Shown here piece by piece: positions 63,754 to 64,000 of a stretch of 64,000 nucleotides of DNA (its first letter is position 1; each line of letters opens with the position of its first letter). Source of the DNA: Branchiostoma belcheri (taxonomy: Eukaryota > Chordata > Leptocardii > Amphioxiformes > Branchiostomatidae); the NCBI RefSeq assembly GCF_001625305.1, contig NW_017804109.1:2034673-2098672 (forward strand), read 5' to 3'. Under the pieces are notes generated by a model, which had not been told where the DNA came from, did no database searches, and saw only the letters and a program-made list of their open reading frames with translations. The position numbers were made by a program, and so were the translations under genes.

Positions 63754-64000
63754 GTTTGGTCTTTCTTTTCTTTTTAATTATTGTGAATTTCAATCTTGAA
63801 ATGTGTTTAACAGGAAAAAAAAGGTCCCGTTCCACTGAAGGTTCCGTTTAACAGGAGATGGCCACAGTAACCAATTATTATGCTTTTGCCAGATCCTCAA
63901 ATAATGCAGATGTAATATGAAGTAGGAAGGTTCGTTTTTTTCCATCTTAATATATGTACTAAGTATTCAATAGGAGACAGCCTTGCTGAGTAATTAAGCT

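Larger units (their letters stand above)
1960..63489. other. Introns over 300 bases with nothing recognised
   Basis: Scanned on both strands, these gaps show no exon, element or clear repeat: 806-1150, 1960-2492, 3310-3649, 5659-5976, 9701-10138, 15610-15999, 19712-20041, 20285-20718, 24256-24648, 26626-27122, 27752-28111, 32587-33020, 33108-33558, 36014-36400, 37164-37538, 39754-40290, 46372-46763, 52464-52833, 52972-53433, 56243-56673, 56845-57189, 57339-57800 and 61098-61397. They are AT-rich and stop-rich. Old unrecognisable transposon debris is likely in some. Confidence 0.6.

Overview
Eukaryotic genomic DNA from one huge multi-exon gene on the + strand. Short GC-rich coding islands sit between AT-rich introns with CAG/GT(R)AGT borders, microsatellites, LINE and SINE debris and foldback repeats. 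The repeat mix (a CR1/Jockey-like LINE, tRNA-derived SINEs with a shared tail, many palindromic MITE-like elements) and the exon style suggest an invertebrate deuterostome, most likely a lancelet (Branchiostoma). That assignment is inferred, not proven.

I traced 102 consecutive coding exons from 205 to 63753. Splice sites and phases agree across all 101 introns (79 phase 1, 12 phase 2, 10 phase 0). The exons sum to 18,564 nt, or 6,188 codons, without a stop. Both ends run off the window: there is no start codon, signal peptide, membrane segment, 3' UTR or promoter. The protein is built from Cys-rich, N-glycosylation-rich repeats of the kind CPxGYYCPxGT...CPxGTFxNxTG...CxxC. They resemble the GCC2/GCC3 (ephrin-receptor-like) Cys repeat and point to a secreted or extracellular, disulfide-rich, elongated protein. 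Function is unknown.

Layout: exons 1-25 (205-15072) are a diverged leader region. Exons 26-93 (15448-58588) fall into six higher-order repeats of about 640-730 residues, each 11-12 exons and 6-9 kb. They are recognised by markers in fixed order: a YQDQ/VVLYN exon, a GTGxxW exon, a GVDRPxP exon and a GVGGICP exon. Exons 94-102 start a seventh, degenerate unit. A 5'-truncated LINE (33825-35732, minus strand) lies in the third unit, inside a broken copy of exon 58. A 20-base N gap (62863-62882) lies in the intron before exon 101.

The most striking property is that introns are littered with short tandem copies of exon edges, either acceptor plus exon start or exon end plus donor, at more than 20 introns. 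In exon 59 the copies are in frame, each has its own donor, and together they form a ladder of four phase-compatible 5' splice sites. The Gly codon GGT at most junctions, within AG|GT, may explain how such duplications can be tolerated or turned into introns. No other host gene is visible on either strand.
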